16,173 nucleotides of DNA, taken from NCBI GenBank assembly GCA_013824215.1, contig PNNM01000018.1, forward strand, positions 1 through 16,173, in the 5' to 3' direction. Shown piece by piece: positions 1 through 9,334 of this stretch. Positions within the stretch are counted from its first letter, which is position 1. Every line of letters starts with the position of its first letter. This stretch comes from Coriobacteriaceae bacterium. Lineage in GTDB: Bacteria; Actinomycetota; Coriobacteriia; Anaerosomatales; D1FN1-002. Position numbers and translations under genes: made by a program. The notes under the pieces are model-generated. The model did no database searches. It had not been told where the DNA came from and was given only the letters and a program-made list of their open reading frames with translations.

Positions 1-2620
<2,620 letters not shown>

Positions 2621-2661
2621 GATCGTCTCCTGGTGTCGAGTGCGCTTGCGGGCGACTTTCG

Positions 2662-2667
2662 AGTATA
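2662..2667 (-). promoter_or_regulatory. uvrA: Candidate -10 box (TATACT) for uvrA
   Basis: On the minus strand a TATACT hexamer (5/6 match to TATAAT) lies about 42 nt upstream of the TTG start, in the 89-nt gap between the AbiEii stop and uvrA. The -35 is weak: CTGTCG or CCTGTC at a 15-16 nt spacing. No LexA (SOS) box of the actinobacterial GAAC-N4-GTTC type was seen here. Position and composition support a promoter, but this is inference. Confidence 0.4.
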
Positions 2668-2709
2668 CGCCCGAGACGCCTGCGACAGGCCGATGGGTCG
2701 ACCGACGCG

Positions 2710-3594
2710 CTATGACGCCGAGCGAGCCGACAGGCGCTCCACGGCAGCGCCAGCCGCGTACCGGTCTCCCACCGAGCAACGCGCCCAGCGACGCTCGGGA
2801 TCCGCTGCGTCGCACAGGAACCTGAATCGCGAACGTAGGGCCAGCAACCACACGTCCGGCTCAACACGACCGACCAGGAGACCCATGTCCTCCGACCCCA
2901 TCGCACGAACGTCGACATCGCCTAGGATCTCGATCGCCGGCTCGAACGGCCCTCGGCCGAGTGCGTCGTCGACGACATCGTGGAACACCTTCAGGTACGT
3001 GAGTTCGCGGACGGATGTCTCATCGAACGGCTGCTTCGCGAGCCACGCCAAGTCGAACAGATCCCGGCCGAGCTTGCGTCGACGGAACGCAGCGAGCTTC
3101 TCGGCGACCGCCTCCTCCAGCGCCATCACGGGCAGCGAGGCGACCGTGAACTCGTACGCGTCGTGCACAGCCATGTGGACAGGCTGCAGGACGCCGGCCG
3201 GCAGCCAGACCGGCCGAGTCGAAACCTCGATCTTCGCCGGTATCACGGGCGAACCCAGCGGCGTCACCGCGCGCAGCAGCCCGCGCGAGCCGGGGGTGAT
3301 CTCTTCCACCTCGAAGCGCACGTCGTGTATCGAGGCGCCGGACAGCATCGCGAAGATGAGCGATCCGAGATCGGCGTCGACCGCGGAGAAGTCGAGATCC
3401 GTGGAGAAGCGACCCGACTGCCCGGCGCGGTACTTCCGCATGGCCGTCCCGCCCTTGAAGACGAGTCCGAGGTCGAAGATGCCGGAGTCAGCGAGGATCC
3501 TGAGCGCGTAGTCCTGTGCTACATCCAGCAGGGCCGGATCACGTCCGCCCCTGCGTCCGTGGTAGTGGCGCGCCAGGTAGCCCTCCGTGATCAC
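2710..3594 (-). CDS. AbiEii/AbiGii-family nucleotidyltransferase toxin (type IV toxin-antitoxin)
   Basis: Probable toxin of a type IV toxin-antitoxin or abortive-infection pair; the family uses a DNA polymerase beta-like nucleotidyltransferase fold. 294 residues. The signature motifs are present: KGGTAMRKYR (47-56), RFSTDLDF (62-69) with the metal-binding Asp66/Asp68, a third acidic strand KIEVSTR (121-127), and the C-terminal EK...GRDLFDL block (165-182). The reading frame runs further upstream, but that extension only shadows the antitoxin gene. The GTG at 3594 is chosen because it overlaps the antitoxin stop as GTGA and family similarity begins there. Translation is therefore probably coupled to the antitoxin. 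About the last 35 residues are Arg/Ala rich and not clearly conserved. The family call is firm; toxicity and phage defence are inferred from the family. Confidence 0.88.
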   Translation of the reverse strand: MITEGYLARHYHGRRGGRDPALLDVAQDYALRILADSGIFDLGLVFKGGTAMRKYRAGQSGRFSTDLDFSAVDADLGSLIFAMLSGASIHDVRFEVEEITPGSRGLLRAVTPLGSPVIPAKIEVSTRPVWLPAGVLQPVHMAVHDAYEFTVASLPVMALEEAVAEKLAAFRRRKLGRDLFDLAWLAKQPFDETSVRELTYLKVFHDVVDDALGRGPFEPAIEILGDVDVRAMGSEDMGLLVGRVEPDVWLLALRSRFRFLCDAADPERRWARCSVGDRYAAGAAVERLSARSAS

Positions 3595-4388
3595 GGTCCC
3601 AGCTTCTTGCCGCCCAACACCGAGTCCCGGACCCGCCAGACGGGATCCCACACGGCCGAACGACTCCGAGGACCCAGGTAGAACGGTCCGGGGTCCAGAG
3701 ACGCACTCCGCATGGCCAGCAACCGCTCGACCTCCGTAGCACCCGCCGCACGGGCCAGATGACCGAGCCGTGCGAGGGTCGCACCACTTCGCCCTTGGAT
3801 CTCGATCTCGATGTCCGCCGCAGCCGCGCCGAGGAACGCATCCGGGAGCCACTCCGAGACGGTCGCCCATGGCCGAAAGGCTGACGGACGCGCGGCCATC
3901 GCCACGAGCAGCGTCTCCAACCGCCAGACCGGCAGCCCGTCCACCTCGGCCGCCGGGAGATGGGAGTCGATCCGCACGCATCGGAACTCCGAGAGCGCCT
4001 TCGGCGGCGCCACCCCCCGAGGGGCGGCGATGACCTCGCGATCGGGCCGGCGCTCCAGAAGGCCGTGCAGCCATGCAGCACTCTCCTCGGCGACCGCGAT
4101 CGGAAGGCCGGGCCGACGCAGGAGCGTGGCACGCAGTTCGATGTAGGGGTCGCCTGCACCGTACGCGCCCGCTCGCGCAGCCGGCGCGAACTCCCAAGCG
4201 CCGGCTGTTCGCAACGGGAGGAGCCATCCACGGCGCTGAAGCGTGTCCGCAACGTACCGCACAGCGACACCGGCGGCGCGGGTGGCGATCACGTCGGCCA
4301 GGAGAGCGACTGTCACGAGCTTCGGGCGCCGCAGCTCCAACTCCTCGAGCACACCGGCCACCCGCGCAGGGATTGCGCGCGTTGTCAT
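3591..4388 (-). CDS. AbiEi-family antitoxin / transcriptional autorepressor
   Basis: 265 residues, directly upstream of and overlapping the nucleotidyltransferase toxin by 4 nt. AbiEi proteins have an N-terminal winged helix and a C-terminal antitoxin domain; they neutralise AbiEii and repress their own promoter by binding inverted repeats. Here residues ~1-65 (LEELELRRPKLVTVALLADVI and RYVADTLQRRGWLLPLR) fit the wing-helix module, followed by the typical YIELRATL...AVAEESAAWLHGL segment and a C-terminal domain to residue 265. The ATG at 4388 has an AAGGGGG ribosome site about 8 nt upstream. Assignment rests on fold-like pattern and gene context more than on invariant residues, because AbiEi sequences diverge strongly. 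The gene is likely controlled by the palindrome at 4408-4422. Confidence 0.82.
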   Translation of the reverse strand: MTTRAIPARVAGVLEELELRRPKLVTVALLADVIATRAAGVAVRYVADTLQRRGWLLPLRTAGAWEFAPAARAGAYGAGDPYIELRATLLRRPGLPIAVAEESAAWLHGLLERRPDREVIAAPRGVAPPKALSEFRCVRIDSHLPAAEVDGLPVWRLETLLVAMAARPSAFRPWATVSEWLPDAFLGAAAADIEIEIQGRSGATLARLGHLARAAGATEVERLLAMRSASLDPGPFYLGPRSRSAVWDPVWRVRDSVLGGKKLGP

Positions 4389-4407
4389 TCGGATACCCCC
4401 TTGCGTC

Positions 4408-4439
4408 GTATGCTACGCATACTGGTGCCTGTTTGACAA
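4408..4439 (-). promoter_or_regulatory. abiEi promoter with overlapping 15-bp palindromic operator
   Basis: Minus-strand promoter candidate: -35 TTGTCA (5/6 match, at 4434-4439), an 18-nt spacer and -10 TAGCAT (4/6, at 4410-4415), predicting a 5' leader of roughly 15 nt. The -10 sits inside a perfect inverted repeat, GTATGC-TAC-GCATAC, at 4408-4422 (6-bp arms, 3-nt centre). A protein bound there would block RNA polymerase, which fits AbiEi-type autorepression. The repeat and its placement are seen directly; the binding protein is inferred. Confidence 0.55.
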
Positions 4440-4441
4440 TA

Positions 4442-4512
4442 CCGTTCGGCCCAAACGGACAGCGACGTGCTCGACGCGTTCGTCGTGGAGGACGCCGTCA
4501 CGATCACGTGAC
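4442..4512. other. Gap between the two toxin-antitoxin modules with small hairpins
   Basis: The ~140-nt gap between the PIN gene stop (4529) and the abiEi start (4388) holds the abiEi promoter plus two small inverted repeats. One is CCGTT-N7-AACGG at 4442-4458. The other is GTCACG-ATCA-CGTGAC at 4497-4512, 17 nt past the PIN stop, with a 6-bp stem and 4-nt loop. The second could help end transcription of the PIN operon, but it lacks a clear T-tract. No gene is supported here. Confidence 0.35.
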
Positions 4513-4528
4513 CGTCGAGCCGCGGGGC

Positions 4529-4915
4529 CTACCCTTCCAGCGTTCGCCTCAGCCGCTCGTCGAATGTGACGACCTCGTCACCGTCCACGCGCGCTCGCGC
4601 GGCCAGCAGGCAGTCCGCGATGTCCAGGCGCGGGTCGCTCGCCATCAGGCCCAGGGCCGCGCCCGCCACCGCCGGATCCCACGCGACCAGCGACGGCGTG
4701 GACAGAAGCTCGATCAGCGCGGAAGCGATAGCGCCGCGTTCCCACCCGTAGAAGGAGCGCAGGACCCACACGGCCTCCGCGAGCACCACCTCGGTGACCA
4801 CCAGGCGCTCGTCCGCCGATTCGACGCCACTCACCAGTGTGTCGAGCGCCACCGTTTGACGCTCGCCCGACGGCATGACGAAGCCGAGTAGCACGTTCGT
4901 GTCCGCGAGCCTCAA
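4529..4915 (-). CDS. PIN-domain ribonuclease toxin (VapC-like)
   Basis: 128-residue PIN-domain protein, the usual length for VapC toxins, which cleave RNA with Mg2+ or Mn2+ held by a cluster of acidic residues. All expected acidic positions are visible: Asp5 in ADTNVLL, Glu47 in VVLAEAVWVL, Asp98/Asp101 in LDIADCLLAA and Asp119 in TFDERL. The start is TTG at 4915, which overlaps the stop of the upstream AbrB-type antitoxin as TTGA; the PIN fold begins right at this residue, so no longer start is likely. Overlap and shared strand define a two-gene antitoxin-toxin operon. The RNA target cannot be told from the sequence. Type II toxin identity is strongly supported by both domain and context. 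Confidence 0.87.
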   Translation of the reverse strand: MRLADTNVLLGFVMPSGERQTVALDTLVSGVESADERLVVTEVVLAEAVWVLRSFYGWERGAIASALIELLSTPSLVAWDPAVAGAALGLMASDPRLDIADCLLAARARVDGDEVVTFDERLRRTLEG

Positions 4916-5217
4916 GCGCCGACCCTCCGGGCGCGACTCCCGGCGCGCACCACATACAGCGCGTCTCCGCCGGGCTCGTACTCCTCGCGGAACATCGCCG
5001 CAACAGCCTCTTCCTCCGACGCGTGCAGGGGAATGGGCTTGGCATACCGCTCGCGCAGCTCGGCGGCGACCTCGCGGATGTCCCGGACCCGCCGCACGAC
5101 GGCGTAGTCGCCACGCACCTCGAACACGAGTCCGTCGCCAGTCTCCACGCCAAGCGCCCGGCGCACCTCTACGGGTACTGTGACCTGGCCTTTCGATGTC
5201 ACCTTCGCGTTCGCCAT
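4912..5217 (-). CDS. AbrB/MazE/SpoVT-fold antitoxin (VapB-like)
   Basis: 101 residues. The N-terminal ~48 residues form a swapped-hairpin AbrB DNA-binding domain: AKVTSKGQVTVPVEVRRALG followed by GDGLVFEVRGDYAVVRRV. The remainder, with an acidic ASEEEAVAAMFREEYEPGG stretch, probably wraps the PIN toxin. The ATG at 5217 is the natural start for this fold; AAGGAA lies about 10 nt upstream. Such antitoxins bind their toxin and, alone or as a complex, repress their own operon. The operator candidate is the array of three CCTTAC repeats in the promoter just upstream. The protein is slightly longer than common VapB proteins (~75-85 residues). It is transcribed away from amt. Confidence 0.88.
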   Translation of the reverse strand: MANAKVTSKGQVTVPVEVRRALGVETGDGLVFEVRGDYAVVRRVRDIREVAAELRERYAKPIPLHASEEEAVAAMFREEYEPGGDALYVVRAGSRARRVGA

Positions 5218-5228
5218 CGTTCGCGGTT

Positions 5229-5290
5229 CCTTACTTCTGACGTGTATCCCTTACATACGCAGACTATACCTTACCTTCGCCCCTCGCAAG
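5229..5290 (-). promoter_or_regulatory. VapB-like promoter with three CCTTAC operator repeats at 20-bp period
   Basis: On the minus strand, -10 TATAGT (at 5263-5268) follows a weak -35 CTTGCG (5285-5290) with a 16-nt spacer. The plus strand shows CCTTAC at 5229-5234, 5249-5254 and 5269-5274: three exact hexamers with 20-bp spacing. One lies in the -35/-10 spacer, one near the expected transcription start and one at the ribosome-binding site (read as GTAAGG). This is a plausible cooperative operator for the AbrB-fold antitoxin on one face of the helix. Repeats and spacing are seen directly; the binder is inferred. Confidence 0.55.
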
Positions 5291-5390
5291 CCCGTCCCAT
5301 GATCGCGAGATCTTTCCCGCGCCCGCAAAGCGGCTGAAACGCCGCCGCAACAAACCGCCCGTACCTTCACTTCGCACTCGTCAGTAGGCG

Positions 5391-5397
5391 AAGGAGG
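5391..5397 (+). promoter_or_regulatory. amt: Strong ribosome-binding site (AAGGAGG) setting the amt GTG start
   Basis: A full AAGGAGG lies 6 nt before the GTG at 5404 and decides that start over internal methionines. The rest of the 5291-5390 region upstream holds a short GCGGC-N6-GCCGC inverted repeat (5330-5345). I could not identify a convincing -35/-10 pair or a complete GlnR-type box for amt. Confidence 0.75.
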
Positions 5398-5403
5398 CAA
5401 CCA

Positions 5404-6645
5404 GTGACGGACATCAACGTCGGCGACACCGCGTGGATGCTCACCTCGGCGGCCCTGGTCCTGTTCATGACGCCGGGGCTCGCTCTGTTCTACGCGGGAA
5501 TGGTCCGCAGCAAGAACGTGCTGTCGACCACCATGCAATCGTTCTTCTCGATGGGTCTGACCACGATCGTCTGGGCGCTTGTCGGCTACACGATCGCGTT
5601 CGGGTCCGCCGAGGGGCCGCTCGGCAAGTTCATCGGCGGCTTCGGCAAGGTGGGCCTCAAGGGCGTGGCGGCCGGGACCTTCGGCGTGGAGGGCCACCTC
5701 ATGCCCGAGTCGGTCTTCGCGATGTACCAAGGCATGTTCGCGGTCATCACGGTGGCGCTCATCACCGGCGCCATCGCCGAGCGCATGAAGTTCTCGGCGT
5801 ACGTGGCGTTCGCCGCACTCTGGGCGATCCTCGTGTACTCCCCGCTCGCGCACTGGGTCTGGGGCGGCGGCTGGATGGGCCTGTCCGGCATCGGCGCGCT
5901 CGACTTCGCGGGCGGCACCGTGGTGCACATCGCGTCGGGATCGGCGGCGCTGGCATGCGCGCTCGCGCTGGGGAAGCGCCGGGACCTCGGCAGGCCCGAG
6001 ATCGCCCCGCACAACCTGCCGATGACACTGCTGGGCGCCGGGATCCTCTGGTTCGGCTGGTTCGGCTTCAACGCGGGCAGCGAGCTGGCCGCCGACGGCG
6101 TGGCGGGCTCCGCGTTCATGGCGACGCACCTCGCGGCGGCTGCCGGCATGCTCGGCTGGCTGCTGATGGAGCGGATCTTCCACGGCAAGGCCACCACGCT
6201 CGGCGCGGCGTCCGGGGCGGTCGCCGGGCTGGTCGGCATCACGCCCGCCTCGGGCTTCGTGGACGCGGTGCCCGGCATGCTGATCGGCCTGGCCGCAGGC
6301 GTCATCTGCTACTTCGGCATCCAGATCAAGAACAGGTTCGGCTACGACGACGCGCTCGACGTGGTGGGCATCCACCTCGTGGGGGGCACCACCGGCGCGA
6401 TCCTGACCGGCGTGTTCGCCTCCACCGCGATCAACAGCGCCGGCCGCGACGGCCTGCTCGCGGGTAACGCGGCGCAGATGGTACCGCAGCTCATCAGTGT
6501 GGGCGCCACCATGGTGTTCTCGTTCGGTGTCAGCTGGATCCTGCTGAAGGTCATCGACGCCGTGATCGGTCTGCGCGTGGACGAGGAGACCGAATCCACG
6601 GGCCTCGACATCGCCGAGCACGCCGAGACCGGGTACGTTCTCTAG
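5404..6645 (+). CDS. amt: Ammonium channel/transporter Amt
   Basis: 413-residue Amt/MEP/Rh channel in the cytoplasmic membrane; family members form trimers, recruit NH4+ at a periplasmic site and conduct ammonia or ammonium past twin histidines. Visible: N-terminal helix FMTPGLALFYAGMVRSKN (21-38), the DFAGGTVVHIASG segment with Asp167 and His175, WFGWFGFNAGSEL (216-228), and the second pore histidine His324 in GIHLVGGTTGAILTGVFA. The C-terminal tail GLRVDEETESTGLDIAEHAETGY (389-411) is the standard cytosolic tail that docks the PII protein. No cleavable signal peptide is obvious; the first helix begins about residue 11. GTG start with a strong ribosome site. First gene of amt-glnB-glnD; the 38-nt gap to the PII gene carries a UUCG hairpin. 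Expression under nitrogen limitation is inferred from the operon type. Confidence 0.96.
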   Translation: MTDINVGDTAWMLTSAALVLFMTPGLALFYAGMVRSKNVLSTTMQSFFSMGLTTIVWALVGYTIAFGSAEGPLGKFIGGFGKVGLKGVAAGTFGVEGHLMPESVFAMYQGMFAVITVALITGAIAERMKFSAYVAFAALWAILVYSPLAHWVWGGGWMGLSGIGALDFAGGTVVHIASGSAALACALALGKRRDLGRPEIAPHNLPMTLLGAGILWFGWFGFNAGSELAADGVAGSAFMATHLAAAAGMLGWLLMERIFHGKATTLGAASGAVAGLVGITPASGFVDAVPGMLIGLAAGVICYFGIQIKNRFGYDDALDVVGIHLVGGTTGAILTGVFASTAINSAGRDGLLAGNAAQMVPQLISVGATMVFSFGVSWILLKVIDAVIGLRVDEETESTGLDIAEHAETGYVL

Positions 6646-6652
6646 CCGACAC

Positions 6653-6666
6653 GGCGCTTCGGCGTC
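6653..6666 (+). promoter_or_regulatory. UUCG-tetraloop hairpin between amt and the PII gene
   Basis: GGCGC-TTCG-GCGTC forms a 5-bp stem (one G-U pair) closed by the very stable cUUCGg tetraloop. It begins 7 nt after the amt stop codon and ends directly at the AGGAAGG ribosome site of the PII gene. It lacks a T-tract, so it is more likely a message-stability or translation element than a terminator. Confidence 0.4.
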
Positions 6667-6683
6667 AGGAAGGAAGCTTGGTC

Positions 6684-7022
6684 ATGAAGAAGATCGAGGC
6701 CATCATCAAGCCGCACAAGCTCGACGAGGTGAAGGAAGCGCTCCAGGCGATCGGCATAGCGGGCCTGACCGCGTATGAGGTCAAGGGTTTCGGGCGCCAG
6801 AAGGGCCACACCGAGGTCTACCGCGGCGCCGAGTACACCGTAGACTTCGTGCCGAAGGTCAAGATCGAGATCGTCGTCGACGACGACCTGGCGACCAGGG
6901 TCGAGGACGCCATCGTCGAGGCGGCGCGCTCGGGCAAGATCGGCGACGGCAAGGTGTTCACGTACGACTGCGCGGGCGCGGTGCGCATCCGCACCGGCGA
7001 GCGCGGACCCGACGCCCTGTAG
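6684..7022 (+). CDS. glnB: Nitrogen regulatory protein PII (GlnB/GlnK)
   Basis: 112 residues, exactly the classical PII length. Small trimeric sensor that binds ATP/ADP and 2-oxoglutarate and controls Amt, glutamine synthetase regulation and other targets. Seen: KPHKLDEVKEAL (9-20), the T-loop GFGRQKGHTEVYRGAEY with modifiable Tyr51 and Tyr46, DFVPKVKIEIVV (54-65), GKIGDGKVF and the C-terminal RIRTGERGPDAL. ATG at 6684 is chosen over the in-frame TTG at 6678 because it gives the canonical N-terminus MKKIEAIIKP and the AGGAAGG site lies at proper distance. Linkage to amt would favour the name glnK. In actinobacteria Tyr51 of such proteins is adenylylated by GlnD rather than uridylylated; which occurs here cannot be read from sequence. 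Confidence 0.97.
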   Translation: MKKIEAIIKPHKLDEVKEALQAIGIAGLTAYEVKGFGRQKGHTEVYRGAEYTVDFVPKVKIEIVVDDDLATRVEDAIVEAARSGKIGDGKVFTYDCAGAVRIRTGERGPDAL

Positions 7023-7031
7023 GGCATCCTC

Positions 7032-9287
7032 GTGGAAGCCGTCCTCGAGCGCCGGGCTGTGCACGTCGCCTCGGCACAGCCGGGAACGGCCGCCGCCGAG
7101 GAGCTCTCGCGTATCACCGACGAGGCCGTCAGCGCGCTGGCGCAGGCGGCCTCCGCTCGCATCACGGGACGCTGGGCACTGGTCGCGCTCGGCGGCTACG
7201 GCTCCGGGAGACTGCTGCCGGCCTCCGACATCGACCTGCTCGTGCTCTCGGACGTCCCCGCCGCGCGGCTGAAGCCGTTCGTCGAAGGCGTGCTCTACCC
7301 GCTTTGGGACGCGGGCCTGAAGGTGGGCCACCAGGTCCGCTCGCGCCGCGAACATCTCGCCGCAGTCCGGGACGACGTCCGGATCCTCACCGCCTCGCTC
7401 ACGGCTCGCCCTTTGGCCGGGGACGCCGCGTGGGCCACGGCCGTGCTCGGCGAGGCGGCCGCCGGCGCACGCAAGCGCTCGCGCAAGCTGCTCGCCGAGT
7501 TCGCGCGACGCGAGCGCCCCGGATCGCCGTACCTGCTCGAGCCGCAGCTCAAGGAGGGTGCGGGCGGTCAGCGCGACCTGGACGAACTCGTCTGGTCGGC
7601 CGCGGTCGTGGCGGGCCGCACCCTGCCGGGGCTGCATCCGCTCGTCGAGGCGGGCGCCCTCGCCCCCCGCGAGCGCGACCGGGTGCGCGCAACTCAGGAG
7701 AAGATCACGGCGGCGCGCTGGGACCTCCACCTGTCCCGGCCGCGCGACGGCGGTCTGCTCGCCCTCGATGCGGTCGACGACGTCCGCATCAACGCCGAGT
7801 TGGTGCAGTCGGCGCTCGCCGACGCCCACCACGTGCTGCTGCGGGTCCGCAGCCGCCTCGCCGGCCACACCTCGCCGAGCGGCCCCTCGCTGTCGGCCCA
7901 CCGCCTCCTGGAACTCGCCGAGTGTGGCCAGGAGGCGCTTCCCGGCCTCGAGGAGGCGGCGTGGTCGGGAAGGCTCGACAAGCTCGTCCCCGGGATGCGG
8001 GCCCTCATGACCGCCCGCCGCCCGGGCCTCTCGCACCTCTACACCGTCGGCGACCACTGCCTGCGCGCGCTCGTCCTGCTCTCCTCGCTCGGCACCGACG
8101 ACCCCGGACTCGCCCGCTCTCTCGCCGACGTGCGCGACAGACGCGTGCTGGTGGCCGCGACGCTCGCGCACGACCTCGGCAAGGCCGAGGGCGGAGCCGG
8201 ACACGCCGAGCGCGGAGCGCCTCAGGCCGCTGCCCTGGCACGGCGGCTGGGGGTTCCCGGCGATGCGGCCGAGCAGGCCGGGACGCTCGTGCGGGAGCAC
8301 CTCCTGCTCGCCGAGGCGGCGGCCACCGAGAACGTCGACGACGAGGATGCCGTCCTGGCGGTCGCGGCGCGGGTCGGTGAGCGCGACCTGCTGCCCGCGC
8401 TGCACGTTCTCACCGCCGCCGACTCGCTGGCCACCGGGCCGCCCGCCTGGACGCCGTGGCACGCAGCACTCGTCGGCACGCTGGTGGCGCGCCTCGACGC
8501 GGCTCTGTCCGACAGTGTCGAGGGAGCGGGCATCGCCGTGCGCGGCGAGAAGGCCCGGTCCGAGGCGCTCGCGCGGATCGAGGCTCCCGGCGCACGCTCG
8601 TTCCTCGAGGCCGCTCCGCTGCGCTATCTCGCGGCCCGCTCGCCCGAGGAGATGGCCGCACACGCCACCCTGGTCGCCGCGCTGGACCGCCACCCCGGCG
8701 CGGCGGATGTCGCGATCGACGTCACACCCGGCCCGATGGCAGGCATGTTCGACGTCGCGGTGGCCGCCGCGGACCGCCCGGAGCTGTTCGCGCGCATCGC
8801 AGGCGCCCTGTCCCTGGCCAGCCTCGATATCCTCGGCGCCGAGGCGTACAGCGCGCACGACGGCGCGGCGCTCGACATCTTCACCGTGCGCTCGGCCACG
8901 CGCGCCGAGCCGGACCACACCAGTTGGACAGCGTTCGAGGGGTACCTTCGGGCTGCGCTCGCCGACCGCCTGCAGCTCGAGAAACGCCTGGCGAAGCGCA
9001 AGCGCCACTACGCCGCGTCGCGGGGTCCCGCCCGGCCGAGCCTGGAGCTGGACATCTCGCACGGCTATGCGGCAGTGGTGCGCGTGCGGACCGCCGACCG
9101 CGTCGGCCTCCTCCACGACCTGGCGAAGGCGATCGCCGCGGAAGGGCTCGACCTGCGCTGGGCCAAGGCGATGACACGCGACGGCGTGGCCTCGGATGTC
9201 TTCCACGTCACAGACGCCGCAGGTGAGGCGCCCACCGACCCGGGAATCCTCGGCCACCTGAGCATGCGCCTGCGCGAGGTCCTGTAG
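7032..9287 (+). CDS. glnD: PII-modifying bifunctional nucleotidyltransferase/hydrolase GlnD
   Basis: 751 residues. Adds and removes a nucleotidyl group (UMP, or AMP in characterised actinobacteria) on Tyr51 of PII in response to nitrogen status. Domains: nucleotidyltransferase around 48-130 with GGYGSGRLLPASDIDLLVL (54-72; metal-binding Asp66/Asp68), the conserved LEPQLKEGAGGQRDLDEL linker (169-186), an HD hydrolase domain with YTVGDHCLRAL (337-347) and LAHDLGKAEGGAGHAERGA (378-396; His380/Asp381), and two C-terminal glutamine-sensing ACT domains (~573-640 and ~680-751). It is shorter than the ~890-residue enteric protein, mainly between domains. The usual GGYGRGEL reads GGYGSGRL here. GTG at 7032 is 9 nt after the PII stop, with a weak AGGG upstream, so translation is probably coupled. 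Confidence 0.94.
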   Translation: MEAVLERRAVHVASAQPGTAAAEELSRITDEAVSALAQAASARITGRWALVALGGYGSGRLLPASDIDLLVLSDVPAARLKPFVEGVLYPLWDAGLKVGHQVRSRREHLAAVRDDVRILTASLTARPLAGDAAWATAVLGEAAAGARKRSRKLLAEFARRERPGSPYLLEPQLKEGAGGQRDLDELVWSAAVVAGRTLPGLHPLVEAGALAPRERDRVRATQEKITAARWDLHLSRPRDGGLLALDAVDDVRINAELVQSALADAHHVLLRVRSRLAGHTSPSGPSLSAHRLLELAECGQEALPGLEEAAWSGRLDKLVPGMRALMTARRPGLSHLYTVGDHCLRALVLLSSLGTDDPGLARSLADVRDRRVLVAATLAHDLGKAEGGAGHAERGAPQAAALARRLGVPGDAAEQAGTLVREHLLLAEAAATENVDDEDAVLAVAARVGERDLLPALHVLTAADSLATGPPAWTPWHAALVGTLVARLDAALSDSVEGAGIAVRGEKARSEALARIEAPGARSFLEAAPLRYLAARSPEEMAAHATLVAALDRHPGAADVAIDVTPGPMAGMFDVAVAAADRPELFARIAGALSLASLDILGAEAYSAHDGAALDIFTVRSATRAEPDHTSWTAFEGYLRAALADRLQLEKRLAKRKRHYAASRGPARPSLELDISHGYAAVVRVRTADRVGLLHDLAKAIAAEGLDLRWAKAMTRDGVASDVFHVTDAAGEAPTDPGILGHLSMRLREVL

Positions 9288-9334
9288 CGGAACGGCCGCG
9301 GCCACGGGCGTCCGCTCACGGTGCTATGCTCGGG

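Noticed and set aside
3595..4227. A longer form of the AbiEii protein (505 codons)
   Set aside because: The N-terminal extension overlaps the antitoxin gene out of frame and has no family similarity; the GTG at 3594 gives the expected start and length.
4433..4438. Perfect plus-strand TTGACA
   Set aside because: No -10 hexamer follows at 16-18 nt and no plus-strand gene starts downstream. It is the complement side of the minus-strand TTGTCA used for abiEi.
5336..5340. GAAAC upstream of amt as part of a GlnR operator
   Set aside because: The partner GTnAC/GAAAC elements at 11-bp spacing are missing, so a GlnR box is not supported.
6642..9305. An 887-codon minus-strand open frame over the PII and glnD genes, and a 456-codon one over amt (5251-6621)
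   Set aside because: Both are shadows of clearly recognised plus-strand genes and show the same Arg/Gly/His/Asp-rich, motif-free composition.
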